Shown one piece after another: positions 8,560 through 17,593 of a stretch of 47,395 nt of DNA. The stretch covers positions 1 to 47,395 of the forward strand of contig JACZKQ010000199.1 in assembly GCA_014859965.1 (NCBI GenBank). Direction: 5' to 3'. Origin of the DNA: Phycisphaerae bacterium. Its GTDB lineage: Bacteria; Planctomycetota; Phycisphaerae; Sedimentisphaerales; Anaerohalosphaeraceae. A program made the translations under genes and the position numbers. Numbering within the stretch: position 1 is the first letter of the stretch; every line of letters begins with the position of its first letter. The notes below the pieces were generated by a model. The model did no database searches. It saw only the letters and a program-made list of their open reading frames with translations, and was not told where the DNA came from.

Positions 8560-10359
8560 TCAATCTTCCCACCACCGGTGGAGAGTGAATCGCGCAGGAT
8601 GCCCTTCCTCTATGTCATCCGCAAGACTGGCGTCGTAAACAAAATCGCCGGTGTTCTTCAAGTCGAGGCTGTGGGCGACCACGGCCCCGAGAAACTTGCC
8701 GTCGTTGCCGACCTGAACTGCCGTATCCGGTGCATAGACAGCCGCACAGAGGTCGCCGGAGTTGAGTAGATTGATGTTTTTGCACCCCTTGCCGGTATGG
8801 GGGGCGTATGGCAGGCCAAAGATCGCAAACTGGTTTGCTGCGCTGTCCTCGCAGATGACCGTCGAGCCGTTTTTCACATCCATGTCCCCACCGAGGTACA
8901 GTTCCAGACTGGCCCCGGATTTCATCAGGAGACTCGCACCGGCGTTCAAAACGAAGCAATCATTGGAAGGCGCCATGTAATCCGCTGTATCCTGCGCATC
9001 GCAGTACAGGGTGACATGGCCCTCGATGCAGAGCGTGCCGGTAATCTCGGCGCGAGGAAATCGGTACTGCGTCCGGGCGCCGGGCTCGCCCAGGAAAGCT
9101 CGGTTCTCACGGACCAATTTGAAGCAGGACAGGTGGGCGGTTCCGGACAGGGCTGTCACACGCAGACTGATTCTGTTGGTCTCGTCGACTGCATCCCAAC
9201 CCGGCTGGATGCCTGCCCATTTGGCAACCTTTCCCGTCGGATTATAGTCGCTGATTTCCGTGGTATTCTCAGTCAAGGCGGCGCCGTCGGAACTCTCCTG
9301 TGTGTATTTAAGCACATTCATAATCGTAAACATGCTCCCGCTGCTTCCCGGATCGCGGATCGCGCCGCAGGAGAGCGCGTAGCGACAGTATGGGGTGATG
9401 CCTGGGCCCGTCAGATGCATGATAAAGTCGGCGGCGGCCTCGGTGTCGCCAAGCCAGTTGATCACATCTGCGAACTCCACGCCCGAATCGCCGGGCGGTG
9501 TGGTCAGGGATGCCGTGGCGCCGGGTCCCTCTGCAAGGCCGGCGCCTTGCCAGGTAATGCGTATTGGCCGGGGCGTCGCCAATGCGCCCATTGGGTCTGC
9601 GCCGCTGAAGTTCGTGATGCCGTCGGAGGCGCCCACCGTATCGCCGCCGCAGTCGTTATACGCCGTCCACGTTGAGACATCCAGCTTGTACGTATCGGTC
9701 AGCCCAATCTCAGGCTGAGCCGCCGGCGGATAGGCGATCTCCTCGCCGGCATAGGTCTCGCCGTAGATGTCCGCATTTCGCCTGTTCTCGATTGTCCACA
9801 GCGCGCTGCCCGTCGGCCCATAGATCACATCACCCGGCACTCGGGCGCCATATCGCAGGCAAATCTTATCCTTGTCGCCGCTGTTTGTTCGGATAGCGAT
9901 CTCCTGACCGGTGCTGGCGATAATACCGTTGTTGTTGATTATTATCGCATCCGTGACACCGATACCTTTCCAAAACGACTCGGCCTTTACCCTGGCGTGC
10001 ACGACCCTTGTCGCACCTCCGCACACACCGACCGAATCAATGACGTAGGTGGGCCAGGCGCCCGTGACAGTATACGTACAGGTCGCCTTGGAGCCGCCCA
10101 TCTCCACCGTTCGGGGCCCGGGTGGACTTGACCATGTTCCCCTCAGCAGGTCCTCGTTCATGTCCCACACGGCGATCACCGGCCCCGAATCGGCAGCGCA
10201 GCGGGCGATGATCGCCTGATTCGTGCGAAGCACCAGGACATGACAACTGTACGCCAGATGCAGAAGCCCCAGGCCGAGGGTCGCCAGAATGACACCGATC
10301 CCCACGACCAGGACGAGAATTCCTCCTCGTCGATTGTGTCCGCCCATCGGCGCATTCAT
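8560..10359 (-). CDS. Large PilX-like minor pilin / pilus-assembly protein (599 aa)
   Basis: The last gene of the pseudopilin operon. The N-terminus (MNAPMGGHNRRGG) is followed by one membrane helix at about 13-35, and then more than 550 residues of secreted, glycine- and threonine-rich, beta-strand-rich sequence containing about a dozen cysteines. This is the shape of PilX/PilX_N-type proteins, with a C-terminal region (about 440-580) resembling the DUF7305 beta-rich domain found in such proteins. There is no FTLVEL-type prepilin motif, so it is probably not cleaved like its neighbours. The start at 10359 is preferred over 10371 because GGAGA sits eight bases upstream. It probably caps or exposes an adhesive or sensory domain on the pseudopilus; that role is inferred. 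Confidence 0.65.
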   Translation of the reverse strand: MNAPMGGHNRRGGILVLVVGIGVILATLGLGLLHLAYSCHVLVLRTNQAIIARCAADSGPVIAVWDMNEDLLRGTWSSPPGPRTVEMGGSKATCTYTVTGAWPTYVIDSVGVCGGATRVVHARVKAESFWKGIGVTDAIIINNNGIIASTGQEIAIRTNSGDKDKICLRYGARVPGDVIYGPTGSALWTIENRRNADIYGETYAGEEIAYPPAAQPEIGLTDTYKLDVSTWTAYNDCGGDTVGASDGITNFSGADPMGALATPRPIRITWQGAGLAEGPGATASLTTPPGDSGVEFADVINWLGDTEAAADFIMHLTGPGITPYCRYALSCGAIRDPGSSGSMFTIMNVLKYTQESSDGAALTENTTEISDYNPTGKVAKWAGIQPGWDAVDETNRISLRVTALSGTAHLSCFKLVRENRAFLGEPGARTQYRFPRAEITGTLCIEGHVTLYCDAQDTADYMAPSNDCFVLNAGASLLMKSGASLELYLGGDMDVKNGSTVICEDSAANQFAIFGLPYAPHTGKGCKNINLLNSGDLCAAVYAPDTAVQVGNDGKFLGAVVAHSLDLKNTGDFVYDASLADDIEEGHPARFTLHRWWED

Positions 10360-10396
10360 GGCTGTCTCCATTGGCGTTTACAATTTTCTTATTGTA

Positions 10397-11092
10397 TCAC
10401 CTGTTTCGTCGCTTGGCGGCACATGTCACGTTAATCGACTGCTCGCCATCATCCAGTGTCAGGACCATACGGACGCATCGCCCCTCCGGGGGCGCGCGCA
10501 CGACGTAATTGTCGCCTTGCCAAAAATGGCAGTAGACCACATTCCGGGCCAGTGTCACAGTGCGTGCCGTCGCATCCGGGGCGGGCACTTTCCATTGGTT
10601 GGGGTTAAAGATCACGCTGCCGTCTGCATCCGTATCCGGGCTGCCGTCGGCCGGGCTCATATCCACATACCAGGACTGCTTAGCCCCATACTGCACCTTC
10701 AACTCGCGGCCGGCCCTGCTCCAGTAGAACCATGCATAACGATCCAGTTGGGGCGCCGCCTCGCTGCTGTAGTAGAACAGCAGAAGGCTCTGGCCGACGT
10801 TCGTTAAGGTTGGGCTCTCTATGTCTTCATGCCCTCCCACAACGCACTTGCGGAATGTCGCTTTGCGGGCAACTACGTCGAAGGCTTCTCGGGCCGCGTA
10901 CCCATCCGTAACGATATCGCTGTACACGCGATTATACATTCCCCGCCACTGACGGTGGCCGCTGGCAATCAAGCCGGCCAGGGCCAGCAGAAGGACTGCA
11001 CCTGCCAGCAGTGCCGCCATCAGCTCGACCAGCGTAAACGCCGTTCTTGCAGACGTCTTGGCCCTGATAGCTCTATCCTTCCAATTATTCAT
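10397..11092 (-). CDS. Minor pseudopilin, GspJ/PilW-like (231 aa)
   Basis: A type IV prepilin signature lies near residue 18 (AFTLVELMAALL), followed by a hydrophobic helix to about 43 and a soluble domain of about 185 residues. The residue before the cleavage site is Ala, where Gly is usual; prepilin peptidases tolerate this less well, so processing could be slow. Length and position after a GspI-like gene suit a GspJ-type minor pseudopilin that joins the pilus tip complex. The start overlaps the end of the upstream pseudopilin gene by 8 bases, consistent with translational coupling. The GspJ assignment rests on order and size rather than specific residues. Confidence 0.75.
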   Translation of the reverse strand: MNNWKDRAIRAKTSARTAFTLVELMAALLAGAVLLLALAGLIASGHRQWRGMYNRVYSDIVTDGYAAREAFDVVARKATFRKCVVGGHEDIESPTLTNVGQSLLLFYYSSEAAPQLDRYAWFYWSRAGRELKVQYGAKQSWYVDMSPADGSPDTDADGSVIFNPNQWKVPAPDATARTVTLARNVVYCHFWQGDNYVVRAPPEGRCVRMVLTLDDGEQSINVTCAAKRRNR

Positions 11093-11672
11093 AACTTATC
11101 GCGCGCATGTGCTTTCCATCCGGCTGGTAGCCGATGTTGCGGCCGCGGGACCAGCCGATTACCGCCTGTAACCCACAAACAGGAACTTGTCCCTGGTCGG
11201 CCGCGGAAGCCAGGGCCGTCGCGTAGGCGAGAGTAATGTAGTAAGTCGCATCGGTGATCCGGGTCTTGTACAGCCCCAGAGGAGTCCAGATCAGTCCTCC
11301 GGCATCAGCGGGCAAAGCCGGGCCTTCCACTCCCGCCAGAATAGTGACCGGATATGACCATTGCGAGTCATCCAAAGATCCGTCTGCGACGGCGTCCACT
11401 GCAGCGGCATTGTACGTGCCGACGGGATCGAAACCTGCGGGCCAGTATGGCACGGTTGCCGTAGAAACACGTGGCGCATCGCGCCAGTTTTCCAGCAGCA
11501 GCTGAGCCAAACGACCTGCCGTGCCGTTGCGATCCGCCTCGCGCGCCGACAGAGCTGAGTAGTAGAGACAACTGACGGCGGCGAGGACGATGATCGTCGC
11601 CACAGCAGTTGCGACCATCAGCTCAACCAGTGTCAGCCCCGTGGGTTGGTTTATCTTTTGGCTATTGTCCAT
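11085..11672 (-). CDS. Minor pseudopilin, GspI/PilV-like (195 aa)
   Basis: The prepilin leader ends in TGLTLVELMVATA, with Gly before the cleavage point and the conserved Glu at +5, followed by a membrane helix to about residue 36. The soluble part is about 155 residues, containing a WRDAP-type segment soon after the helix, as in many planctomycete minor pilins. It lies between the major pseudopilin and the GspJ-like gene, the usual position for GspI/PilV. A strong hairpin at 11726-11755 precedes it and may lower its expression relative to the major pseudopilin. Confidence 0.75.
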   Translation of the reverse strand: MDNSQKINQPTGLTLVELMVATAVATIIVLAAVSCLYYSALSAREADRNGTAGRLAQLLLENWRDAPRVSTATVPYWPAGFDPVGTYNAAAVDAVADGSLDDSQWSYPVTILAGVEGPALPADAGGLIWTPLGLYKTRITDATYYITLAYATALASAADQGQVPVCGLQAVIGWSRGRNIGYQPDGKHMRAISYE

Positions 11673-11725
11673 AAGTGACGAACAGATTTACTGCAACTGC
11701 AAGTACTGTTTTCCTGGCGTGCTCA

Positions 11726-11755
11726 GGCGGCTCAGCATTTGCCTGCTGAGCCGCC
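11726..11755 (-). promoter_or_regulatory. Perfect 12-bp hairpin between major and minor pseudopilin genes
   Basis: GGCGGCTCAGCA at 11726-11737 and its exact reverse complement at 11744-11755 enclose a 6-base loop. Neither side carries a U-tract, so it is not a standard intrinsic terminator. Its position just after the major pseudopilin stop fits an mRNA-stabilising or processing element that sets a high major-to-minor subunit ratio. Confidence 0.6.
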
Positions 11756-11826
11756 GCACGCTTGCTCCCCGTTACGTGCAAGTGCCGCCGGTACGCTGCC
11801 GTTGGCGCTTCATATGAGCAAGATAC

Positions 11827-12276
11827 CTACCGAGTGGAAGACCACGTGACCGTAGCGGCCGGCCTTGTTGTCGTGTTCACAGCCAACGTATACCTGGTGG
11901 GTGTTAAGTCAAGTCCTTCGCCACTAAGTGACACACTTAATGGATCTGCACATTCGATTTCTGCTATATAGCCTCTCTCGTCGGCGGTTCCACTGAGTGT
12001 GTAACAATCATAAGTAAACCACTTTCCCGCGAGGTCTTGCTCTGTCATAAGGTCAGCAAGATCTGGGAGCGTCAAGGATGCGGACGTAAAATCATCCTGG
12101 TGTTCAGCCCACCAGGCCTTGATCGCTGTGTTGATCGTCCCTATTCCCGCTCTGCCCTCCGTCCATTTGGCAGCGTCCACCCTGGTCTGGAGCATTGGAA
12201 TGACCACCGCCGCCAAAACGGCTACGATGAGGACAACCACCATCAGCTCAACTAATGTAAAACCTTTTCTTCTCAT
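11827..12276 (-). CDS. Major pseudopilin, GspG/GspH-like (149 aa)
   Basis: The protein starts MRRKGFTLVELMVVVLIV, a classic type IV prepilin leader with four residues before the cleaved Gly-Phe bond, Glu at +5 and a roughly 20-residue helix. The soluble domain is about 120 residues and contains an early WTEGRAGIGTINTAIKAWW helix, which resembles the alpha-1C region of GspG-type subunits. The ATG at 12276 is chosen over an upstream in-frame start because GGAGAGGAAA lies directly before it and it gives a canonical short leader. Being first after gspF and flanked by hairpins, it is the most likely major subunit. Confidence 0.8.
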   Translation of the reverse strand: MRRKGFTLVELMVVVLIVAVLAAVVIPMLQTRVDAAKWTEGRAGIGTINTAIKAWWAEHQDDFTSASLTLPDLADLMTEQDLAGKWFTYDCYTLSGTADERGYIAEIECADPLSVSLSGEGLDLTPTRYTLAVNTTTRPAATVTWSSTR

Positions 12277-12303
12277 TTTCCTCTCCTTCAATAAAGAAAC
12301 CGT

Positions 12304-12332
12304 AAAAACAATCGGCAGGACCACGCGCCTGC
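12304..12332 (-). terminator. Weak terminator or attenuator between gspF and the major pseudopilin
   Basis: On the minus strand a 5-bp stem (GCAGG / CCTGC, 8-base loop) is followed by CGATTGTTTTT. The stem is short, so it may only partly stop transcription or may mark mRNA processing. Confidence 0.3.
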
Positions 12333-12340
12333 ACCCATTT

Positions 12341-13564
12341 CTAAATAGAATCCCCTATATGTGACATGGAGAAGATCGGCATATAGAGCGCCAGCAACAC
12401 AAACATTACAATGGCGCCGACGACAATTATCAGCACGGGCTCTAACATGATGAGCATGGCTTGAATGGCCGAATCCACCTTGCGCTCATAATAGACGCTG
12501 ACATGTTCGAGGACTTCCGGCAGAGAGCCGCTGTCCTCGCCGACTTGGACGGTCTTGGCCACCAGACGCGGAAAGATGCGGGTGTCCCTCATGCTGCGAG
12601 CAATCGGCTCACCCTCTATGACACGCGTATAGACGTCGTCAAGCGTCTCGCACACAACCTTATTACGGCTCATGCCACATATAATACTGAGCGCCTCCGG
12701 GGCAGGCACACCCGACGTCAGGAGCGTGCCCATCGTGCGTCCAAATCGAACTACAAAGGCGAACGTGAGGAGCTTGCCCACTAATGGCAGCCGCAGAACC
12801 AAGCGACTGCATAAGCTGTTTCCGCAAGGCGTGCGGCCGCAGAAAACCAGCGCAAGAATCGCAGCAGCGATTAAAGCAGTAATGCAGATAATATTCTCCC
12901 GCATGAAGTCATAAAACTGCATGAACGCCAGTGTGACGGGAGGAAGTGTGTTCTCAAATTCCTCAAATATCTCCAGAAATCGCGGGACGACAGACACCAT
13001 CATCACACCCACGATTAGCATTACAAATCCAATTGCAAAGAGCGGATATGTCATGGCCTGTTTAACTTTTTGTCTAAGGGCATCGCGACGCTCGTAGTAG
13101 TCCGCGAGACGCGCCAAAGTTGGCGTCAGTGTGCCGCTGCTTTCGCCGGCGAGAACCATTGCGCAGAAGAAATTGTTGAAAATCTTCGGATATTCCTGCA
13201 CTGCGCCAGTAAACGTCTCACCGGATTTGAGCTTTTCAACAATTTCCAGGAGGACGAGTCGGAATGTGAGATTATCGATGTCTATCGTGGCGATGGCCTC
13301 GGTGATCGGTACGCCCCCTTTGAGCATCGTGTTGAGCTGCCAGCAGAAGGAGGCAATATGTTGACTGCGGACGCGGAATCGCCGCCGGCCGCGAACCTTC
13401 TTTTCCGTCGCCTCGATATTTTCGATGTGAGGTTCGACGGCCAGAGGCGTCAGGGCCTTGTCGTGCAGCCATCCGAGGATTTCCTGCGTCGTATCGGCCT
13501 GCATGACGCCTTCGATGCGTTCGCCGGTGCTGGAATCTCTCGCGATGTATCGATACGCATTCAC
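12341..13564 (-). CDS. gspF: Type II secretion / type IV pilus inner-membrane platform protein GspF
   Basis: A 407-residue protein with the duplicated T2SS-F fold: a first repeat at about 70-195 (with PITEAIATI and ALVLAGESSGTL-like motifs) and a second at about 275-398 (LLTSGVPAPEALSIICGM, VQVGEDSGSLPEVL). Membrane helices follow each repeat, the last being LIIVVGAIVMFVLLALYMPIF near the C-terminus. The family forms the inner-membrane platform that couples the GspE ATPase to pseudopilin assembly. The GTG at 13564 (MNAYRYIARDSS) gives the normal family length; the longer frame adds a Pro/Arg-rich stretch unlike other members. It lies 99 bases after gspE. Confidence 0.9.
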   Translation of the reverse strand: MNAYRYIARDSSTGERIEGVMQADTTQEILGWLHDKALTPLAVEPHIENIEATEKKVRGRRRFRVRSQHIASFCWQLNTMLKGGVPITEAIATIDIDNLTFRLVLLEIVEKLKSGETFTGAVQEYPKIFNNFFCAMVLAGESSGTLTPTLARLADYYERRDALRQKVKQAMTYPLFAIGFVMLIVGVMMVSVVPRFLEIFEEFENTLPPVTLAFMQFYDFMRENIICITALIAAAILALVFCGRTPCGNSLCSRLVLRLPLVGKLLTFAFVVRFGRTMGTLLTSGVPAPEALSIICGMSRNKVVCETLDDVYTRVIEGEPIARSMRDTRIFPRLVAKTVQVGEDSGSLPEVLEHVSVYYERKVDSAIQAMLIMLEPVLIIVVGAIVMFVLLALYMPIFSMSHIGDSI

Positions 13565-13663
13565 TATACGATGGACCCTTTCCTTTTCTTCTTGCTCAGG
13601 CCAAAGTGGTATTCCGCAGCCACTCCGGATCGGCCTTGGGAAACTGCGTCCGTGCACATGATT

Positions 13664-15460
13664 TCAGAGACTCGCGCATTTGCCGTCTCCATTGCTCTCA
13701 GTGCCAGGTTCTTCGCTAAACGTAACGCGCAGGATCTCCTCAGGCGTGGTCAGACCGTCCAGCACGCGCTGGGCTCCGCTTTGAAGCAGCCCCCCAAAGC
13801 CCTTGCGTCGGGCGGCGCAGCGGAGTTGCGATTCGCTGCCCTTTTCGATGACCATCTCGCGCAACTGGCTATCGAGCGGCAGGAACTCGAAGATCGGCAG
13901 GCGACCGGTATACCCGGTGTTTTCACAGGCCTTGCATCCGGTTCCATGGTGGTAGACCGCATTGGCGTGCCTGGTCGGATCAAGCCCCAGATGCCGGAGT
14001 GCCTCGGCTGTCAGCGGCTCCGATTTTCGGCAGTACGGGCAGTTGCCGCGGACAAGCCGCTGGGCCACCACCAGGTTGAGCGTCGAGGCCAACAGGTACC
14101 GCTCCAGGCCCATGTAAGACAGACGGCTCAGGGCGCCGGCGGCGTCATTTGTGTGGAAAGTGCTCAGGACCAGATGGCCGGTCAAGGAGGCTTGGATGGC
14201 GATCTCCATCGTCTCGCGGTCCCGAATTTCGCCGATGAGGACGATGTCCGGATCCTGGCGCAGAATTGACCTCAGACATGCGGCGAAGGTCAAGCCGATT
14301 TCAGGTTTGATTTGAATCTGGTTGATGCCGTCCAGGCGGTACTCGACGGGGTCTTCCACGGATGTGATGTTGAGCCGCGGGTCGCGCAAGTAGTTGAGAG
14401 CGGAGTAGAGGGTCGTGCTCTTGCCGCTGCCTGTCGGGCCGGTCACAATCAGGATACCATGCGGTTGGGTCAGATTCTTTTTGAATATCTCCAGGTATGC
14501 AGGCTCAAAGCCCAACTGATCCAGGTTGTGGTTGACTGCGTGGCAATCGAGAATTCGTGTGACGATTTTCTCGCCGTAAATTGTGGGGATCGCCGAGACT
14601 CGCAGGTCGATATCGCGACCCGGAGCCTTAACGCGGATACGGCCGTCCTGGGGCAGACGCCGTTCCGCAATGTCCATGCCGGCCAGTATTTTCAAACGGG
14701 CCAGCACCGCCGGCTGCATCCGGCGGGGCGGAGCAATCATCTGCCGCAGCATGCCGTCGACCCGCATGCGGATATCCATCTTCCCTTCACGCGGCTCCAC
14801 ATGGATGTCGCTGGCACGGCTCTGGATGGCCTGGCTGAGCATCAGATCGACGAACCGAACCACAGGGGCCGTGTTGGCTGCCACTTCGCTGATATCGCTG
14901 GCGAGATCCTCATGCTCCGCGGCGGGGACTTGCGCCGGCTCGGTGCTGATCACAACCTCCACAAGGTCCCGCAGCCTTCTTTCCTGCACGTCGGAGCCGT
15001 GGTAAATCTTCTCAATGGCCCTTTGTATCTCGCGCGTTGAACTGATCACTGGTTTAACAGTGCACCCGAGTCGTGCGGCGACTGTGTCTTTAGCGCGAAA
15101 GTCAAGCGGATCGGCCATGGCCAGAGTGACGGTACTGTTGGCGCGTTGTACAGCGACAATGTTGAAACGCTTGGCTATCGTCTCCGGAATCTGCCGTGCC
15201 AACTCACTGTCAACGGTTGAGTCTGCATCCAGGCGAATTCGATCGATGCCGTGAAACTCTGCCAGTGCTGTTGTCAGATACTCTTCATTGAAAGCCCGCA
15301 AACGAACAAGCACTTCGCCGAGGCGTCGGCCGGATTGGTGCTGCTGTTGAAGCGCGGCAAGTACCTGATCACGGCCTGTCCGTTTGGTGTGGACAAGCCA
15401 TTCTCCAAATAGCAATCTCCTCCCATCCGTGGGAACCGCAGATGTTTCTTTGGCACCCAT
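13664..15460 (-). CDS. gspE: Type II secretion / type IV pilus assembly ATPase GspE (PilB)
   Basis: A 598-residue secretion ATPase. The N-terminal GspE-N domain spans about residues 20-150 and the AAA core about 195-575. Walker A is GPTGSGKSTT near 338-347; Asp-box (TSVEDPVEY), Walker B (DPDIVLIGEIRDRET) and His-box (STFHTND) motifs are all intact. A four-cysteine zinc site typical of the assembly (not retraction) ATPases is present: CPYC and CKAC. The ATG at 15460 is preferred because GGAGGTGAGAAAAGG precedes it. As first gene of the operon it follows the promoter at 15560-15588. It powers pseudopilus polymerisation from the cytoplasmic side. Confidence 0.93.
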   Translation of the reverse strand: MGAKETSAVPTDGRRLLFGEWLVHTKRTGRDQVLAALQQQHQSGRRLGEVLVRLRAFNEEYLTTALAEFHGIDRIRLDADSTVDSELARQIPETIAKRFNIVAVQRANSTVTLAMADPLDFRAKDTVAARLGCTVKPVISSTREIQRAIEKIYHGSDVQERRLRDLVEVVISTEPAQVPAAEHEDLASDISEVAANTAPVVRFVDLMLSQAIQSRASDIHVEPREGKMDIRMRVDGMLRQMIAPPRRMQPAVLARLKILAGMDIAERRLPQDGRIRVKAPGRDIDLRVSAIPTIYGEKIVTRILDCHAVNHNLDQLGFEPAYLEIFKKNLTQPHGILIVTGPTGSGKSTTLYSALNYLRDPRLNITSVEDPVEYRLDGINQIQIKPEIGLTFAACLRSILRQDPDIVLIGEIRDRETMEIAIQASLTGHLVLSTFHTNDAAGALSRLSYMGLERYLLASTLNLVVAQRLVRGNCPYCRKSEPLTAEALRHLGLDPTRHANAVYHHGTGCKACENTGYTGRLPIFEFLPLDSQLREMVIEKGSESQLRCAARRKGFGGLLQSGAQRVLDGLTTPEEILRVTFSEEPGTESNGDGKCASL

Positions 15461-15559
15461 CCTTTTCTCACCTCCTGCATCGATTCGGCAAACCAAGTGC
15501 TGCCAATCTTTGCCAACCCACCACAGCGGCTGATGCTCGTTTGCCTCTGTTAAGTCGCG

Positions 15560-15588
15560 ATGTTAGTCTTTTTCTCTATAAAGGTCAA
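15560..15588 (-). promoter_or_regulatory. Promoter of the pseudopilin/secretion operon
   Basis: On the minus strand TTGACC (15583-15588), a 17-base spacer and TAACAT (15560-15565) form a good sigma-70-type promoter. Transcription would begin near 15553, leaving a leader of roughly 90 bases before gspE. Confidence 0.6.
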
Positions 15589-16021
15589 TAGGGGTATTTG
15601 CGTTTTTCTGTAAATATTAATATGTATCTACTCTTGGATCATTTGTGCCAAAATTGCTCTGCGACCGTAGAGGGGGGGACGCCCGGGCGCGTCAAAGCTC
15701 ATAAGTGTAGGCCTATGCTTAACTTAGGTACATAAGATAAATGGGAATGGCTATGCGACTTGAGTGTGCTGACATGCCCATGGGAGCCTGTCGGAGAACC
15801 TTTCGATTCGTGGTGGTTTCGGCAAATTTTTGTCGCGTGTGCGGCAGAATTTGGGGAGAACAAGTACCACTTGAAAGCATATGGAGTCCGACCCCTGCAG
15901 CGCATCCATATTCGGCGTCTGCAGGGTAGTCCCATTTATCCATACCGGAGCGGTTCACAAGAGGGAGTTGACGATTCCGACAGAATCACCCGTATTCCCG
16001 CAAAGTGTCGTCATGACGCGG
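15589..16021. other. 433-base gap without a supported gene; two hairpins
   Basis: This gap separates the end of the xylan operon from the gspE promoter. No reading frame looks protein-like. Two palindromic structures are visible: GACGC-CCGGGC-GCGTC at 15678-15693, following a run of seven G, and an 8-bp stem CCCTGCAG / CTGCAGGG at 15893-15900 and 15919-15926 with an 18-base loop. Neither has a U-tract. The second lies about 100 bases past the GH43 stop and could end or protect the xylan operon transcript. Confidence 0.4.
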
Positions 16022-17593
16022 CTATTCCACTGTGGTCTTGTCGGTCACGCGATAGTAGTCGAAGTCCACGAATCCGCCTGTAGTCTTGGTCGCGAAGTTG
16101 AACAACCCGAAGCGATAGCCCATGAAGTGCGGCAGAGTATAGGCCATTTGCAGGCTCGCGCCAATCTTCGTCCACGTCTTGCCGTCGAGGCTGTAGTAAA
16201 AGTAGCCCTTGTCCGTACGGTCCCTGAAGTCGCAGTCGATCCTTAGATACACGGTTTGCTGGTCGATTAGAATGCTCTCAATGTCATTGGGCGCATCTGA
16301 TTGGGCACTCACCATGACGATTGACTTGCTGCCGCCTTCCATCTTGACGCCGACAAAGCCGTATTTTCTTTGCAGCGCAATCAGCCCGGCGCAGTCCCCG
16401 TCTTTCATATTGCCCACTTCCAATTTCGTAGTCGCGGAACTCACGGGGCCGAAAGTGCGCTGGGTAAGTGTGTTGCGGGCCTGGAGGACGTCGCTGTCAA
16501 CCCGCCCGGTGGTGAGCCGCAGGTATCCGCTCCGTTCGCCGATGGACCAGCAGCGGTTATCCGGGTTGTGGTTCCACTGCCACGCCAGGGGCAGCGCTTC
16601 GCCGGGCATGCGGTCGAATTCGTCCGAAGCTACGATGTTCGCCAAGCCTCCCTCGCCCGCAGGAATATTCAAGACCATCGGCGCCTTACCGTCCACGCCG
16701 AGCACCGGCCAGTCATCCTCCCATCTCACCGGCACCAGGTGGGGAATTCGCCCAACCGCGCCGTGATCCTGGAACAGCAGGGCATACCAATCGCCCTGGG
16801 GCGTATCGATAAGGCAGCCTTGGGCAATCCCTTGGTCGCGAAGGACAACCCGGCCCTCATAGGGGCCGGTGATCTTGTCGGCCCGATGTACAATCTGCGT
16901 ACGCATACCATTCCTCGGCCAGGTGATATTCATCACATAGTATTTGCCGTTGATTTTGCGTAATTGCGAACCCTCCGCCTGTAAACCGATATTGGGACCG
17001 GCAACGGCACTGGCATTCCTGATCACCACTTCGTTGAAGCCGTCCGGCTTGATTCCCGTCAGGTCCGGCTTCAGCTCCACGAGTCGAAGGTCGCCGGCGC
17101 CATACAGCATGTAAACACGCCCGTCACCATCGAAGAATAATGAATGGTCGTGAAGTGAAGGGGCAAATGCCGTTTCTCTCCAAAGGCCCTTTTCAATGTC
17201 TTTGGTTGTATAGATATGAGTCCTGCCGCTTGTACTGGAAAAGGTCGACGCGTAGAAGGTCCCATCATGGTATCGCAGGGATGGGGCCCAGGATCCCCGG
17301 CCGTAGGCATTTCTGCCGTTTTCCAGTCTAAGGGCTTCGTTGTCTGTCAGCGTGTCGCAGGCATAGCCGATCAGTTCCCAGTTGACCAGATCCTTTGACT
17401 TCATGATGGGCAGGCCGGGGCTCATGTGCATGGTGGTGCTGCTCATGTAATAGGTGTCGCCCACGCGAATGGCCGCAACATCCGGAACATCGGCCCAGAT
17501 AATGGGATTTCTCGCCGATTCAGCCTGGACAGGCACGCCGGAAAAAAGAGCTGCGAACGTCAATAAGAGCACATAAGCTTGATGTGTCTTCAT
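16022..17593 (-). CDS. Secreted GH43 beta-xylosidase / arabinofuranosidase (523 aa)
   Basis: A signal peptide (about 1-24, ending VQAE) precedes a five-bladed GH43 domain at about 30-320. The catalytic base region is WADVPDVAAIRVGDTYY, the transition-state Asp lies in DHSLFFDGDG, and the catalytic acid Glu in QAEGSQLRKINGKYY. The SSTTMHMSPGLPIMKSKDLVNWE stretch is characteristic of the GH43 subgroup that includes xylosidases and arabinofuranosidases with a C-terminal beta-sandwich, which is visible here at about 330-520. It is last in the operon, and its ATG shares one base with the stop of the GH51 gene (TAATG). Predicted product: xylose or arabinose released from arabinoxylan fragments, in the periplasm or outside the cell. 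Confidence 0.88.
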   Translation of the reverse strand: MKTHQAYVLLLTFAALFSGVPVQAESARNPIIWADVPDVAAIRVGDTYYMSSTTMHMSPGLPIMKSKDLVNWELIGYACDTLTDNEALRLENGRNAYGRGSWAPSLRYHDGTFYASTFSSTSGRTHIYTTKDIEKGLWRETAFAPSLHDHSLFFDGDGRVYMLYGAGDLRLVELKPDLTGIKPDGFNEVVIRNASAVAGPNIGLQAEGSQLRKINGKYYVMNITWPRNGMRTQIVHRADKITGPYEGRVVLRDQGIAQGCLIDTPQGDWYALLFQDHGAVGRIPHLVPVRWEDDWPVLGVDGKAPMVLNIPAGEGGLANIVASDEFDRMPGEALPLAWQWNHNPDNRCWSIGERSGYLRLTTGRVDSDVLQARNTLTQRTFGPVSSATTKLEVGNMKDGDCAGLIALQRKYGFVGVKMEGGSKSIVMVSAQSDAPNDIESILIDQQTVYLRIDCDFRDRTDKGYFYYSLDGKTWTKIGASLQMAYTLPHFMGYRFGLFNFATKTTGGFVDFDYYRVTDKTTVE

